Below, in pieces: positions 33,460 to 43,151 of a stretch of DNA of 64,000 nt (its first letter is position 1; each line of letters opens with the position of its first letter). The position numbers and the translations under genes are program-made. The DNA is from CAWAYR01 sp050250955 (GTDB lineage: Bacteria; Acidobacteriota; Vicinamibacteria; Vicinamibacterales; UBA2999): assembly GCA_050250955.1 (NCBI GenBank), contig JBFWNR010000003.1, positions 620,001 to 684,000 of the forward strand, given 5' to 3'. Under the pieces are notes generated by a model. It saw only the letters and a program-made list of their open reading frames with translations, ran no database searches and was not told the DNA's origin.

Positions 33460-36155
33460 CCGGCCGCGTGCGTCACAGCGGCGACATATTGCCGGCAGGC
33501 ACGCGGTTCGGCTCCTGCCTCATTTCCGATCTGATCGACGCCGGTGGCATGGGCCAGGTGTATCGCGCCCGCGACACCGAGCTGGGACGCGACGTCGCGC
33601 TCAAGGTGCTGCGGCCCGAGGTGGCGGCCGACCGCGACCGCATGGCGCGCTTCGAGCACGAAGCTCGCGTGCTGGCCTCGCTCAACCACCCCAACGTCGC
33701 CGCCATTCACGGGCTGGCGCGTGGCGACGGGCAGACGGCCCTCGTCATGGAGTTGGTGGACGGCCTGACGCTGGCGGCGCGCCTGGCCGGTGGCGCGCTC
33801 CCCGTGGCCGAGGCCAACGCGGTGATCCGGCAGCTCGCCGCCGCCTGTGAGGCGGCACACGACAAGGGCATCGTGCACCGCGACCTGAAGCCGGCCAACG
33901 TGATGCTGCTGCCCAACGGCCATGTGAAGGTGCTGGACTTCGGACTGGCCAAGTCGGCGTCCGGCGAGCCGCCGGGCGGCCCGACGCAAGGGCTCGACGT
34001 CGCAGGCAACGTCGGGTCCACGCTGGACGCGCCGCAGACCGAGACTGGCGTCGTGATGGGCACCGCGGCGTACATGAGTCCAGAACAGGCCAACGGCCTG
34101 CGCGTGGACAAGCGCACCGACATCTGGGCCCTGGGCTGCATCTGGTACGAGCTCGTCACCGGCGCGCGCGCCTTCGCCGGCCACTCCACGGCCGAAACGC
34201 TGGCCGCGGTGCTGCGCGAGGACCCGGACTGGTCCAAGCTCCCCGTCGGTCTGTCGCCGCGGCTTCGCGCCGTCCTGATGCGCTGCCTGGCCAAGCCCTG
34301 GCACGACCGTCTGGCGGATGCGTCCACGGTGCGCTTCGTCCTCGACGAGCATGCCAGCGACCCAGTCGCGACGTCGGTGGACGGCGACTCGGTCGCTGGC
34401 GGCGTGCCGAACGGGGGCAGCGCCAGCCCGCGGTGGCGGCTCGCCGTGGGACTGGCGGCCGCCGCCATCGTCCTCGGGGTCGCGGCCTGGGGACGACTGG
34501 GGGCGCCGCCGGCAGTCCCTGGCGCGCAGGCTCCCGCAATGGTGCGCAGCACGATCGTGCTGCCAGCGGGCGTGACGCTCGCCGACGGTCCCTTGGCGAT
34601 CTCGCCCGATGGCACGCTCCTGGTCTTCCGCGCGGCCGGCGACGGCCGCGCCCAGTTGGTCACCCGTCGTCTCGCCGAAGCGGTGACGACGCCGATTGAC
34701 GGCACGGAACGGGCGCATTCGCCGTTCTTCTCGCCGGATGGGCAATGGCTCGGGTTCGTCGTGGGCGACCAGATCAGGAAGGTACGGGTGGCTGGCGGCC
34801 AGCCGGTGACGGTGGCCACGCTCCCGGGTATCGCCGGGGCGAGCTGGGGCGCCGACGACGTCATCGTCGCCGGCCGGCGTCTCGAATCCGGCTTGTGGAA
34901 GGTCCCGGCCGCTGGCGGGTCGCCCGAGCCGCTCACCACGGTACTGCCGGAGGACGGCCCGAACGATCACCGCTGGCCGCAGGTGCTGCCCGACGGCCGC
35001 GGCGTCCTCTTCGCGGTGACGACCGGCCCCGAGGAGCGCTCGCGCATCGTCGTCCTCGACGGCCGCACCGGGCAACGCAAGGACCTGCTCACCGGCAGCG
35101 CCTCGGCGCGCTACGTGCCCACCGGGCATCTCGTGTATGCCCGCAGCGGAGAGCTGGTCGCGGTGCCGTTCGACCTGGAACGCCTAGAGATCACCGGGCC
35201 AGCGGTGCGCGTGGCCGAGGGCGTGAACGAGGACACCGATGGCACCCCGCAGTACGCCTTCTCGGATCGCGGCGACCTGGCGCACGCGATCGGCTGGTCG
35301 GGCGGTCCCCGCAACGCCCTCAGCCTCGTCGATCGTGGCACGGCGCGGGCCGCGCCGTTTCCGCCCGCGCCGCTCCTCGACGCCCGCATTTCGCCCGACG
35401 GCACGCGGGTGGCGGCGACGGTCGCCGCCGCGAAGAACAACGTGTGGGTCTACGACCTCGAACGCGAGACGGCTACGCCGGTGACCGCCGGCCGCTACCA
35501 CCTGCCGCTCTGGACGGCCGACGGGCGCCTGGTGATGAGCAAGGGCCCTCGGGCACAGATGGACCTGGTGGAGCGGGATGCCGACCTGGAGAGCGCCGAG
35601 CGCACGCTGGTGCCGTGGCGCCTGGCGCAGGCCGCGGGTGGCTGGACCGCCGACCAACGGCTCGTGTTCGAGCGGGAGATCACGGCCACCAATTGGGACA
35701 TCCTCATGATCGACCGAAAGGCGTCGGAGCCTATCGACCTCGTGTCCACGCCGGCCGACGAGCAGTATCCACGCGTGTCGCCCGACGGCCGATGGCTGTC
35801 GTACGTGTCGAGCGACAGCGGACGTTTCGAAGCCTACGTCCGCAGCCTCGACAGCCGCGCGCCGCGCCAGCGGGTGTCCACCAACGGCGCCGTCCGGGCG
35901 GTGTGGGCACCGGACGGGCGCACGCTCTACTACACCAGCTCGACGGATCGCGGGCTGTGGGCCGCCGCCATCACGACCCGTCCGTCGCTGGCGGTGGGTC
36001 GCCCGCAGCGACTGTTCGACGCCGCCGCCTATCTGTTCGACTTCGACGTCGCCCCCGACGGACGGTTCGTGATGATCACGCGCGGCCCTGAACCGCCGCG
36101 CGATCGGCTCGAGCTGGTGCAGCACGCGCTTGCCGGAGTGACCCCCGCCCCGTAG
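33456..36155 (+). CDS. Receptor-type Ser/Thr protein kinase with TolB/WD40-like sensor half
   Basis: The roughly 899-residue protein has an N-terminal Hanks kinase: G-loop DAGGMGQVY, catalytic lysine in VALKVL, VHRDLKPANVML, DFG and GTAAYMSPEQANG. One membrane helix follows (about 328-348, LAVGLAAAAIVLGVAAW). The outer half of about 550 residues holds TolB/PD40-type repeats such as LAISPDGTLLVFRA, HSPFFSPDGQWLGFV, DARISPDGTRVAATV and YPRVSPDGRWLSYVSSDSGRFEAYVRS. Such kinases are abundant in Acidobacteriota and are thought to sense extracellular signals. Alternative start TTG 33444. All catalytic residues are kept, so it should be active. Confidence 0.9.
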   Translation: MTGRVRHSGDILPAGTRFGSCLISDLIDAGGMGQVYRARDTELGRDVALKVLRPEVAADRDRMARFEHEARVLASLNHPNVAAIHGLARGDGQTALVMELVDGLTLAARLAGGALPVAEANAVIRQLAAACEAAHDKGIVHRDLKPANVMLLPNGHVKVLDFGLAKSASGEPPGGPTQGLDVAGNVGSTLDAPQTETGVVMGTAAYMSPEQANGLRVDKRTDIWALGCIWYELVTGARAFAGHSTAETLAAVLREDPDWSKLPVGLSPRLRAVLMRCLAKPWHDRLADASTVRFVLDEHASDPVATSVDGDSVAGGVPNGGSASPRWRLAVGLAAAAIVLGVAAWGRLGAPPAVPGAQAPAMVRSTIVLPAGVTLADGPLAISPDGTLLVFRAAGDGRAQLVTRRLAEAVTTPIDGTERAHSPFFSPDGQWLGFVVGDQIRKVRVAGGQPVTVATLPGIAGASWGADDVIVAGRRLESGLWKVPAAGGSPEPLTTVLPEDGPNDHRWPQVLPDGRGVLFAVTTGPEERSRIVVLDGRTGQRKDLLTGSASARYVPTGHLVYARSGELVAVPFDLERLEITGPAVRVAEGVNEDTDGTPQYAFSDRGDLAHAIGWSGGPRNALSLVDRGTARAAPFPPAPLLDARISPDGTRVAATVAAAKNNVWVYDLERETATPVTAGRYHLPLWTADGRLVMSKGPRAQMDLVERDADLESAERTLVPWRLAQAAGGWTADQRLVFEREITATNWDILMIDRKASEPIDLVSTPADEQYPRVSPDGRWLSYVSSDSGRFEAYVRSLDSRAPRQRVSTNGAVRAVWAPDGRTLYYTSSTDRGLWAAAITTRPSLAVGRPQRLFDAAAYLFDFDVAPDGRFVMITRGPEPPRDRLELVQHALAGVTPAP

Positions 36156-36216
36156 TCACCCCGGGCTGCTGAAAGGGGAGGCGACACGTTCCCGCGGCTT
36201 CCGACACTACGAGACG

Positions 36217-37059
36217 ATGCGAAGTCTTCTGCCGCGCCTCGTCCTGCTGCTGGGCTGCTGGGCCATGGCCACGCCAGCCGCCGCCCAGGTCTTCGGCACC
36301 TTCAACTGGCAGATGCAGCCCTACTGCAACCGGGTGACGCTGACGCTCACCACCGCTGTGTCGGGATTCACGCTGGCCGGAACCGACGATCAGTGCGGCG
36401 CTGCCACCATCGGCAGCGTCGTCGGCGTGGGCGTGTTCAACGGCGACGGCACCGTGGGCCTCAACTTCACGATCGTGTCGTCACCCGGCGGGCAAGGGAC
36501 GCAGGTATCGGCGCTGGTGAGCCCGGCCAATGGCCAGGGCACCTGGACCGACAGCTCCGGCAACGCCGGCACGTTCGCCTTCTTCGCCGCGTCCCCGGGT
36601 CTACCCCTACGCCCCGCAGGCACTGCACCCGTAGACATCGCCCCGAATCCCAATCAGGCCAACGACATCTGCGAGGGCGTTCCGACACCGCCGACGTTGA
36701 TCTATTGCGGATCGACCGCCGCCCGGTGGCTGCCCGGCGGCTTCGGCATCGACGGCCTCCAGGTGTGGCGCGACACCAACGGCTACGTCCATATCAGAGG
36801 GTCGGCCCAGATCACGTCGGGCTCCGTGAGAGACACGGTGTTCGTGCTGCCGCCCGAACTGCGCCCGCGACGGGTCACCGGGATACCGATCGCGACGGGC
36901 CTGACCTCGAGCAGCCAGGCAGGCGCAGCGCTGCTGGTCATCTACCCTCGCAACTATCACAACCCCAACATCGCCGGCCGCGTCGCGGTATTCAGCAACA
37001 GCGTTCCGGGCTACAACGTGATTCACCTGGGCGAGATCTCGTTCCGCGTCGACCAGTAG
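36217..37059 (+). CDS. Secreted two-domain protein with a tail-fibre-like C-terminal motif
   Basis: The 280-residue protein has a signal peptide (LVLLLGCWAMATPAAAQ). A beta-rich domain with two cysteine-containing strands follows (about 25-125, CNRVTLTLTTAVSGFTLAGTDDQC). The C-terminal domain (about 160-280) has the run LQVWRDTNGYVHIRGSAQI and FVLPPELRPRR. This W/GxVHxRG...LPxxxRP pattern recalls head domains of phage tail fibres and other receptor-binding proteins, but I cannot assign a family. It sits 61 bp after the kinase gene and 13 bp before a membrane-protein gene, so the three could be one unit. Confidence 0.6.
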   Translation: MRSLLPRLVLLLGCWAMATPAAAQVFGTFNWQMQPYCNRVTLTLTTAVSGFTLAGTDDQCGAATIGSVVGVGVFNGDGTVGLNFTIVSSPGGQGTQVSALVSPANGQGTWTDSSGNAGTFAFFAASPGLPLRPAGTAPVDIAPNPNQANDICEGVPTPPTLIYCGSTAARWLPGGFGIDGLQVWRDTNGYVHIRGSAQITSGSVRDTVFVLPPELRPRRVTGIPIATGLTSSSQAGAALLVIYPRNYHNPNIAGRVAVFSNSVPGYNVIHLGEISFRVDQ

Positions 37060-37072
37060 TCCACGACGCGAG

Positions 37073-37732
37073 ATGCCGAACGTCGTGGTGCGTCTGCTCG
37101 TCGACACCTGGCTGGTGGCGCAGCGATCCCGCTCCCGAGGCATCACGCGCCTGGCCCCCGGACGCTTCGAGTACAGCTTCATCGAGTTCGTGCTCTTCGT
37201 GATGGTGCTGCTCGGCGGCACGTTCGTCGTGCTGAAGCTGGTGCGCGACTATCGCCAGCGCCGCGACGAGCGCCTCACCGAGACCTCCGGCGGCTGGCGC
37301 ATCCGCTCGCAGCTCGACGTCGAGGCCGGCCCGCCCTACAACCGCTTTCCCGGCCTGGCCCTGCGCATGCCGCACGACGTGATGGAAGGGCACGACGAGG
37401 GGTTCGAGGTGGCGTACTTCACCGCTTGTCTGCCGCGGTTCGTCGGCGACGCATGGAAACGCAACGTGCCGCACGCCATCGTGCAGCTGCCGGTGGACCC
37501 CCCACAGCGCCGTCATGTCGCCAGCGACGGGCCGGCCGAGCCGATCGACGGCTGGGGGCTGCGCGCGTCGCAGGTGCTGCGCGACGTCCGGGGGGTGGTG
37601 ATCGAGACGGCGCCGCTGGCGCTGATGGTCTCGTCGAGTGGCGCGTCGGCGGCCGAGGTCGGACGGGTGGCCCTGGCGCTGGCGAAGGCGGTCGTGGCGG
37701 ACGCCGGCTCAGCGTCGCGTCAGGGCACGTAG
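37073..37732 (+). CDS. Single-pass membrane protein of unknown function
   Basis: The 219-residue protein has one membrane helix at about residues 35-58 (FIEFVLFVMVLLGGTFVVLKLV) and a soluble domain of about 160 residues containing YNRFPGLALRMPHDVMEGHDEGFEVAYFTACLPRFVGDAW. No motif that I recognise is present. Its ATG lies 13 bp after the preceding gene. The C-terminal QGT and stop codon are at the border of a hairpin element that supplies the TAG. Confidence 0.55.
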   Translation: MPNVVVRLLVDTWLVAQRSRSRGITRLAPGRFEYSFIEFVLFVMVLLGGTFVVLKLVRDYRQRRDERLTETSGGWRIRSQLDVEAGPPYNRFPGLALRMPHDVMEGHDEGFEVAYFTACLPRFVGDAWKRNVPHAIVQLPVDPPQRRHVASDGPAEPIDGWGLRASQVLRDVRGVVIETAPLALMVSSSGASAAEVGRVALALAKAVVADAGSASRQGT

Positions 37733-37799
37733 GGCAGAGCAGTACCCGTAGGACAGAGCTTCAGCTCTGCCATGGGCAGCTCTGAAGAGCCGCCCTACG
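37728..37799. repeat. Hairpin element cluster, locus 7
   Basis: A truncated copy (CGTAGGGCAGAGC, from 37728), a near-perfect copy (37747-37771, GACAGAGC/GCTCTGCC, loop TTCA) and one in reverse (37775-37799, GGCAGCTC/GAGCCGCC, loop TGAA) lie between convergent genes. The truncated copy gives the TAG stop of the upstream gene. Confidence 0.8.
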
Positions 37800-37800
37800 C

Positions 37801-39615
37801 CTACCAGCCCACCGCCTGCCCGTCCTTCCGGTGATCCGACCCGGCCCGGTACACGCCGTTCACCGGATGGTCCTCGGTGATGCTCCGCCGATCGAAGATC
37901 GGCTCCGGCAGCCGCGGGTCGCGCGTGAACAGGATCGCCTGGTAGCCGCCCACCGCGCCGCCGTCCACGCCGCGCACCTGGTGGCCCTTGGCCTCCAGCG
38001 CCTTGCCCACCAGCGCGAACAGGTTGTGCTCCAGCGACAGCATGTTGGAGTTCTGGTTGTGCGTGAAGCGCGCCGCGTCGGTGGACATCTGCACGTTCAT
38101 GCCGTGGTCGATCATGTTGACGATGTGCTGGGCGTGCGTCTCGGGCTGCACGCTGCCGCCCATGTTGCCGAACGCCATCAGCGGCTGGCCGTCCTTCATC
38201 ACGAACCCGGCGATGATGCTGTGGAACGGGCGCTTGCGCGGTGCCACCACGTTGGGGTGCTTGGGGTCGAGCGAGAAGGCGCTGCCGCGGTTGTGCAGCA
38301 CGAAGCCGTACGGGCCCACCGTGGCGCGGCTGCCATACACGCTGAACACGCTGTGCACCAGCGACACCATGTTGCCCCAGCGATCGGCAGTGGTCAGGTA
38401 GATCGTGCCGCCGTCGGTGCCGCCGGGCGTGCGCGGCGCCCGCGCCCTGGCCGGGTCGATCCGGTCGCACAGCGTGGCGGCGTACTGCTTGGACAGCAGC
38501 CGCTCCAGCGGCGGGGCCGCGAACTTCGGATCGGCGTTGACGGCGTGCAGGTCGGCGTAGGCGAGCTTCTTGGCCTCCACCATCAGGTGCCACTTCATCG
38601 GGTCGCTCGGCCCGAGCGTGGTGAGGTTGAACCCCAGCTTGGGCACGCACACCTCGAGGATGTTCAGCATCTCGAGCGCGGCAAACCCCTGGCCGGGCGG
38701 CGGCAGCTGGCTCACGTCGTAGCCGTGGTAGTTGGTGGAGACCGGCTCCACCCACTCGGGCTGGAACTCCGCCAGGTCGTCGAGCGTCATCACGCCCTTG
38801 CCGGCCTGCACCTTGGCGACGATGGCCTTGGCGATGTCGCCCTTGTAGAACGCGTCCTTGCCCTGCGCCTGGATCAGCCGCAGCGCCTTGGCCAGGTTGG
38901 GATTGCGGATCACGCTGTAGAGCGGCGGCACCGCGTCGCCGTTCAGGAAGGTGGCCTTCGAGTCGGCGTCCGCGGCCAGCCCCTTCTGCGCGTCGAGCAG
39001 ATCCGAGTGGCGCCGCTCGGCCAGCCCCCAGCCCTCCTCGGCCACGCGCGCCGCGCGCTCGAACGTCTCCTTGAAGCCCAGCGTGCCGAAGCGGGTGAGG
39101 AGCGCATCGTAGCCGGCAATCGCCCCCGGCACGGTGGCCGCGTTCACGCCCGACCCCGGCACCCGCTTCTCGCCCAGGGACGCGAAGAACTCCGGCGTCC
39201 ACCCCTGCGGCGCCCAGCCGGCCGCCGCCAGCGCGTAGAGCTTCTTCTCCTTCGCCACCCACACCTGCGCGAACAGGTCCCCGCCGATCCCGGTGTCGTT
39301 CTGCGAGGTGACGTCGAGCATGGCGGCCGCCGCCACCGCCGCGTCGATGGCGTTGCCGCCCTGCCGCAGGATCTCCAGCCCGGCCTCCGCGGCCAGCGGG
39401 TCGCTGGTGGCCACCACCCCGTGCCGCGCCACCACCTCCGACCGCCCCTGGCCGAGCCACCCCTGGGCCCGGGACCCGGTGACGGCCTGGATGTCCTTGC
39501 CCGGCTGGGCGTTATCAGGGGTGGGAATGCCGAAAGGGTGCTGCGACTGGGCGGAAACAGCCCAAGTCCCTACGGCAAGCAGAACGGTGACGAGGGCGGA
39601 ACGCAGGGAAGGCAT
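37801..39615 (-). CDS. ggt: Gamma-glutamyltransferase
   Basis: The 604-residue periplasmic precursor has a signal peptide (VLLAVGTWAVSAQ). It should split itself before the nucleophile Thr404 (GGTDGG-TIYLTTADRWGNMVSLVHSV) into large and small chains. Further family motifs are GNAIDAAVAAAAMLDVTSQNDTGIGGDLFAQVW (gamma-glutamyl pocket) and PFHSIIAGFVMKDGQPLMAFGNMGGSVQPE, with the oxyanion glycines. It would hydrolyse glutathione or transfer its gamma-glutamyl group. A GGAGG site precedes the ATG. Length is close to the family norm. It is divergent from the exported SDR gene. Confidence 0.93.
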   Translation of the reverse strand: MPSLRSALVTVLLAVGTWAVSAQSQHPFGIPTPDNAQPGKDIQAVTGSRAQGWLGQGRSEVVARHGVVATSDPLAAEAGLEILRQGGNAIDAAVAAAAMLDVTSQNDTGIGGDLFAQVWVAKEKKLYALAAAGWAPQGWTPEFFASLGEKRVPGSGVNAATVPGAIAGYDALLTRFGTLGFKETFERAARVAEEGWGLAERRHSDLLDAQKGLAADADSKATFLNGDAVPPLYSVIRNPNLAKALRLIQAQGKDAFYKGDIAKAIVAKVQAGKGVMTLDDLAEFQPEWVEPVSTNYHGYDVSQLPPPGQGFAALEMLNILEVCVPKLGFNLTTLGPSDPMKWHLMVEAKKLAYADLHAVNADPKFAAPPLERLLSKQYAATLCDRIDPARARAPRTPGGTDGGTIYLTTADRWGNMVSLVHSVFSVYGSRATVGPYGFVLHNRGSAFSLDPKHPNVVAPRKRPFHSIIAGFVMKDGQPLMAFGNMGGSVQPETHAQHIVNMIDHGMNVQMSTDAARFTHNQNSNMLSLEHNLFALVGKALEAKGHQVRGVDGGAVGGYQAILFTRDPRLPEPIFDRRSITEDHPVNGVYRAGSDHRKDGQAVGW

Positions 39616-39733
39616 CGTGACCTCCAGAACGGCCTATCGTCTCGTACTTCCAGCGCCGGCGGAGCGGTGCACGCCTGACCGCCTCCTTGAGTTCCGCGCC
39701 CGAAGTCGGTAGCGGAATAAGCTGGTCGCAACA

Positions 39734-40606
39734 ATGCTCACGACCCTCCTCGCGGTCACCCTCCTCACCATGCTCCCCACCCCCGCCTCCGCCCAACCCG
39801 CCACCCCCACGCCCACCCAGCGCATCGCCCTCATCACCGGCTCCACCGACGGCCTCGGCCGCGAAGTCGCCCTCCGCCTCGCCGCCCAGGGCGCGCACGT
39901 CATCGTCCACGGCAGGAACGTGGAACGCGGCCAGGCCGTGGTGGCGGAGATCGCCGCCAGCGGCACGGGCTCGGCCCGCTTCTACCAGGCCGACTTCGCC
40001 TCGCTCGCCGCGGTCCGCCGCCTGGCCGCCGACATCCGTCGCGACTACCGCCGGCTCGACGTGCTGGTGAACAACGCCGGCGTCATCGTGCCGCGGCGCC
40101 AGGTGAGCCAGGACGGCCACGAGATGCAGTTCGCCGTCAACTACCTCGCCGGCTACCTGCTCACCTACGAACTGCTGCCGCTCCTGGAGAAGGGCACCGC
40201 GCCGCGCATCGTCAACGTGTCGTCGCTGGCCGCCTCGCCGCTCGACTTCGCCAACGTGATGCTCGAGCACGGCTACACCTCGGGCCGCGCCTACGGGCAG
40301 AGCAAACTGGCGCAGGTGATGTTCACCATCGACCTGGCGGCGGAGCTGCAGCCCAGGGGCATCGTGGTGCAGGCGCTGCACCCGGCCACCTACATGGACA
40401 CCAACATGGTGCGCTCCTCCGGCACCACGCCGACGAGCACCGTGGAGGAAGGGGCGGAGGCGGTGCTGAACGCCATCAGCACCAGCGCGCCGAGCGGCAG
40501 CTACTTCGTGGGGCAGCGGGTAGGCACGCCGCACCGGCAGGCGGGGGACGCCGAGGCGCGGCGGCAGTTGCGGGAGCTGAGCCGCACGCTCACCGGGCTG
40601 AACTAG
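39734..40606 (+). CDS. Short-chain dehydrogenase/reductase with a signal peptide
   Basis: The 290-residue protein contains a complete classical SDR: ITGSTDGLGREVA (cofactor glycines), NNAGVIVPR, the catalytic Ser in VNVSSLAAS, and Tyr/Lys in YGQSK. Residues 1-21 form a convincing signal peptide (LLAVTLLTMLPTPASAQ) before the Rossmann fold, which is unusual because SDRs need cytoplasmic NAD(P)H. The related retinol-dehydrogenase type in eukaryotes has a membrane anchor at this place. Its stop shares the palindrome CTAG with the stop of the convergent HNH gene, so the two genes overlap by four bases. Confidence 0.85.
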   Translation: MLTTLLAVTLLTMLPTPASAQPATPTPTQRIALITGSTDGLGREVALRLAAQGAHVIVHGRNVERGQAVVAEIAASGTGSARFYQADFASLAAVRRLAADIRRDYRRLDVLVNNAGVIVPRRQVSQDGHEMQFAVNYLAGYLLTYELLPLLEKGTAPRIVNVSSLAASPLDFANVMLEHGYTSGRAYGQSKLAQVMFTIDLAAELQPRGIVVQALHPATYMDTNMVRSSGTTPTSTVEEGAEAVLNAISTSAPSGSYFVGQRVGTPHRQAGDAEARRQLRELSRTLTGLN

Positions 40607-42036
40607 GCCGACGAGTCGGCCTCGGCGCGGATATCGCCGGACGGGGACCGGTAGAGCACGTCCATCGCGTAGACGAGGTCGAACCGGGTGCCGTCCCACA
40701 CGGGGAGATCGCGCGGGCGAGGCGACGGGGCGTTCCGTGGCGCGAGCGGCAGCCGCAGGGTGACGGGCGAGTCGGGCAAGGGCGGCACCGCCTCCAGCGT
40801 CGTGCCGTCGGCGCGGGCGAAGAGCACGGTGCCGTCGGGGCGGAGGTGCACGTCCATCCCGCCCTCGTGCACCAGGCGGTGATGGCGTCGGCAGAGCAGC
40901 AGCAGGTTGTCGAGGCTGGTGGCGCCGCCGTCGGTCCAGTGTTCGATGTGATGCGCGTCGCAGCGGCGCGAGGTGCAGCCGGGGAAGCGGCAGGTGCGGT
41001 CGCGGGCCAGGAGCGCCCGGCGGATCGGGGGCGGCACCGTGCGGGTCTTGCGGCCCACGTCGAGCACCGTGCCGCCGGCGTCGTGGGTGATCTCCACCAG
41101 GCCGGCATCGCAGGAAACACGACGCGACGTTTCCGCGGAAACGTCCACGGCGCCGTGATCGACCTCCAGGGTGCCCGCGAGCCCTGCGGACGACGCCGGG
41201 GCCGACGCGTTCGACCGGTTCGGCGCCACCGCGGCGGTGGGGGCCTCCATGTGCAGGACCACCTGGTAGCGGTCGCCGGCGGTGCCGCGATCGAGGTCCG
41301 CGCCGAGCGCGGCTTCGGCCAGCAGGCCGAGGGCGTCGGCGCGCCGCTGGGCCGGAGTCACTTCGTCCGTAAGACGGTCCGGGCGAGGCATCGACTCACC
41401 GTCGTTCTGGCGCAGTTGCTCGAACGCCGCGTCGAGCGCTCGCTGCACCACCGCGCCGAGCTCCGGCGTGAGCCGGCCGCGGATCACCACCATGCCTTCG
41501 TCGTCGGTGAAGGTGGTGAGCTGACGGCGCAGATGCCGCGTGTCCGCTTCCCGGTTGGCGGCGGCCTCGTCCACCCGCCGCCAGGCACGGACCAGGCGCT
41601 CCACGTGGGCGGCGGTGCCGGCCTGGGCGAAGCCGAGGAGCGACGCTTCGTTGGCGGGCGTGGCCACGCGGGTCAGGGCTCGCACCTTGGCGTAGGAGAT
41701 GGCGCCGCGCTGCATGGTGGCGCTGAGGCGCGGGAGCCGCGCCAGCGCATGCGCCACGCGCACCTTCTCGCGCGCGGCACCGCGGTCGATGCCGGTGCGC
41801 CAGTGCAACCAATGCGCGCACGAGGCGAAGCCGTCGTTCCAGCCGCGGCGCCGGTCGAACTCGCGGAGCAGCACCAGCAGCTCGTAGGTGGCGGCGTGGA
41901 GCTGCATGGCGAGGACCGCGATCTGCTCGCCCAGGGCGACGGTGTCGCGATGGTTCGCGGGCGGTACGAACGCGATCGGGCACGACGGTGCGACAGAAGA
42001 CGCGTGGGTGGATGCGACGAGAGCGGTGGTGGCCAT
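40603..42036 (-). CDS. DUF222-HNH endonuclease protein (13E12-repeat type)
   Basis: The 477-residue protein has an N-terminal helical DUF222 domain (YELLVLLREFDRRRGWNDGFASCAHWLHWRTGIDRGAAREKVRVAHAL is typical). A C-terminal HNH domain lies at about 345-400: CRFPGCTSRRCDAHHIEHWTDGGATSLDNLLLLCRRHHRLVHEGG, with the four zinc-type cysteines/histidines and the HNH triad. The family is very common in Actinobacteria as repeated copies and spreads by transfer; its role is unknown. It may be an acquired gene, although its base composition matches the surroundings as far as I can tell by eye. Confidence 0.88.
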   Translation of the reverse strand: MATTALVASTHASSVAPSCPIAFVPPANHRDTVALGEQIAVLAMQLHAATYELLVLLREFDRRRGWNDGFASCAHWLHWRTGIDRGAAREKVRVAHALARLPRLSATMQRGAISYAKVRALTRVATPANEASLLGFAQAGTAAHVERLVRAWRRVDEAAANREADTRHLRRQLTTFTDDEGMVVIRGRLTPELGAVVQRALDAAFEQLRQNDGESMPRPDRLTDEVTPAQRRADALGLLAEAALGADLDRGTAGDRYQVVLHMEAPTAAVAPNRSNASAPASSAGLAGTLEVDHGAVDVSAETSRRVSCDAGLVEITHDAGGTVLDVGRKTRTVPPPIRRALLARDRTCRFPGCTSRRCDAHHIEHWTDGGATSLDNLLLLCRRHHRLVHEGGMDVHLRPDGTVLFARADGTTLEAVPPLPDSPVTLRLPLAPRNAPSPRPRDLPVWDGTRFDLVYAMDVLYRSPSGDIRAEADSSA

Positions 42037-42287
42037 GCGCCCATCGTCGCATCGCAGAAACTGCCGCGTGAGATTGCCCGCACGGCGGCGAACGGCCCGC
42101 GGCCCACCGGCGCGCGTGGACGACGCGTCGATCGGGCCGCTCAGGTCAGCGCCGCGCGCGCGAGGCTCGGTCCAGGAGCGGGTCCGGACTATTCGCAGGT
42201 CGAGTCCAGAAACCTGTCAAGCGGAATCGCCCGCCGTCTACGGCCGAGGGAGCGGTTACCCGGACGGTGGACCACCCGGGCGGACGC

Positions 42288-42293
42288 CATACT
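42288..42293 (+). promoter_or_regulatory. -10-like box of the VOC gene (leaderless)
   Basis: CATACT (four of six) ends 6 nt before the ATG at 42300, with no ribosome site, favouring this ATG over the in-frame GTG at 42267. Confidence 0.4.
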
Positions 42294-42299
42294 GGCGGG

Positions 42300-42722
42300 A
42301 TGGAGCCTCGCCTCACCGTCCTCACCCTGGCCGTCGACGACCTGGACCGCGCCGTGGCCTTCTACCGCGACGGCTGCGGTCTGCCCACCAAGGGCATCGT
42401 CGGTCGCGAGTTCGAACACGGCGCCGTGGCGTTCTTCGACCTGCAGCACGGCCTGAAGCTGGCGGTCTGGGAACGCAGCAACCTCGCGCACGATGCCGGC
42501 GTGCCGGTGCAACCCCGCAGTTCCACCGAGTGTTCGCTCGGCCACAACGTGCGCAGCGAGGCGGAGGTGGATGCCGTCCTGGCGCAGGCGGAGCGCGCCG
42601 GCGCCACCATCGTGAAACCGGCCGGCGCGACCTTCTGGGGCGGCCATGCCGGCTACTTCGCCGACCCGGATGGCCACCTCTGGGAGATCGTCTACAACCC
42701 GAGTCTGATTCCGGAGACGTAG
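42300..42722 (+). CDS. VOC-superfamily (glyoxalase-like) protein
   Basis: The 140-residue protein has the two beta-alpha-beta-beta-beta modules of the vicinal oxygen chelate fold: LTVLTLAVDDLDRAVAFYRDGCGLPTKGI and GHNVRSEAEVDAVLAQAERAGATIVKPAG, then GYFADPDGHLWEIVYNP. The C-terminal glutamate of the metal site (HLWEIVYNP) is present, but the first-module histidine is replaced (LTLAVDDL), so metal binding may be altered or absent. Functions range from antibiotic resistance to ring cleavage; none is implied by the neighbours. Residues 61-90 include a charged surface loop. Confidence 0.82.
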   Translation: MEPRLTVLTLAVDDLDRAVAFYRDGCGLPTKGIVGREFEHGAVAFFDLQHGLKLAVWERSNLAHDAGVPVQPRSSTECSLGHNVRSEAEVDAVLAQAERAGATIVKPAGATFWGGHAGYFADPDGHLWEIVYNPSLIPET

Positions 42723-42839
42723 GGTGCGCGCGCGGCCGGGGCCAGCAGGTCACCTTCGTCGCTGAGCCGGTCACGGGCTGATATCGCGCCGCGCCGGTAA
42801 AGTAATGACCAGCGCCCCCCGCTACCGAACGGATGGGCG

Positions 42840-43151
42840 ATGGCCACGATTCGACAGTACGCGCGGCGGCTCAGGAACGGCCGGGCCGGGCACCGCTTCC
42901 TGGACCTCTACGAGTTCCGCAAAGAGGACCCGCCCGCCACCGCCGTGCGCGTGGGACTCTGGCTGGTGGCCCTGCTGCTCATCGGCGGCGGGCTGGCCAT
43001 CGGCTGGCTGCCGGGGCCGGGCGGCTTCGTCGCCATCTTCGGCCTGGCCATCGTCGGGATGGAGTTCCGCGTCGTCGCCGTGGCCCTCGACCGTGCCGAG
43101 CGGTTCAGCCGCGACGCGTGGCGCCGCCTGCGCGGGAAGCGTCGCGAGTAG
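42840..43151 (+). CDS. PGPGW-family small membrane protein
   Basis: The 103-residue protein has an N-terminal basic helix (RRLRNGRAGHRFLDLYEFRK). Two adjacent hydrophobic segments separated by the family signature WLPGPGGFVAIFGLAIVGMEF follow, and the C-terminus is basic. It matches the putative transmembrane PGPGW family, whose role is unknown. A weak TAAAGT promoter box lies at 42798-42803. The TAG stop is within a degenerate hairpin element that also provides the stop of the convergent oxidase gene. Confidence 0.8.
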   Translation: MATIRQYARRLRNGRAGHRFLDLYEFRKEDPPATAVRVGLWLVALLLIGGGLAIGWLPGPGGFVAIFGLAIVGMEFRVVAVALDRAERFSRDAWRRLRGKRRE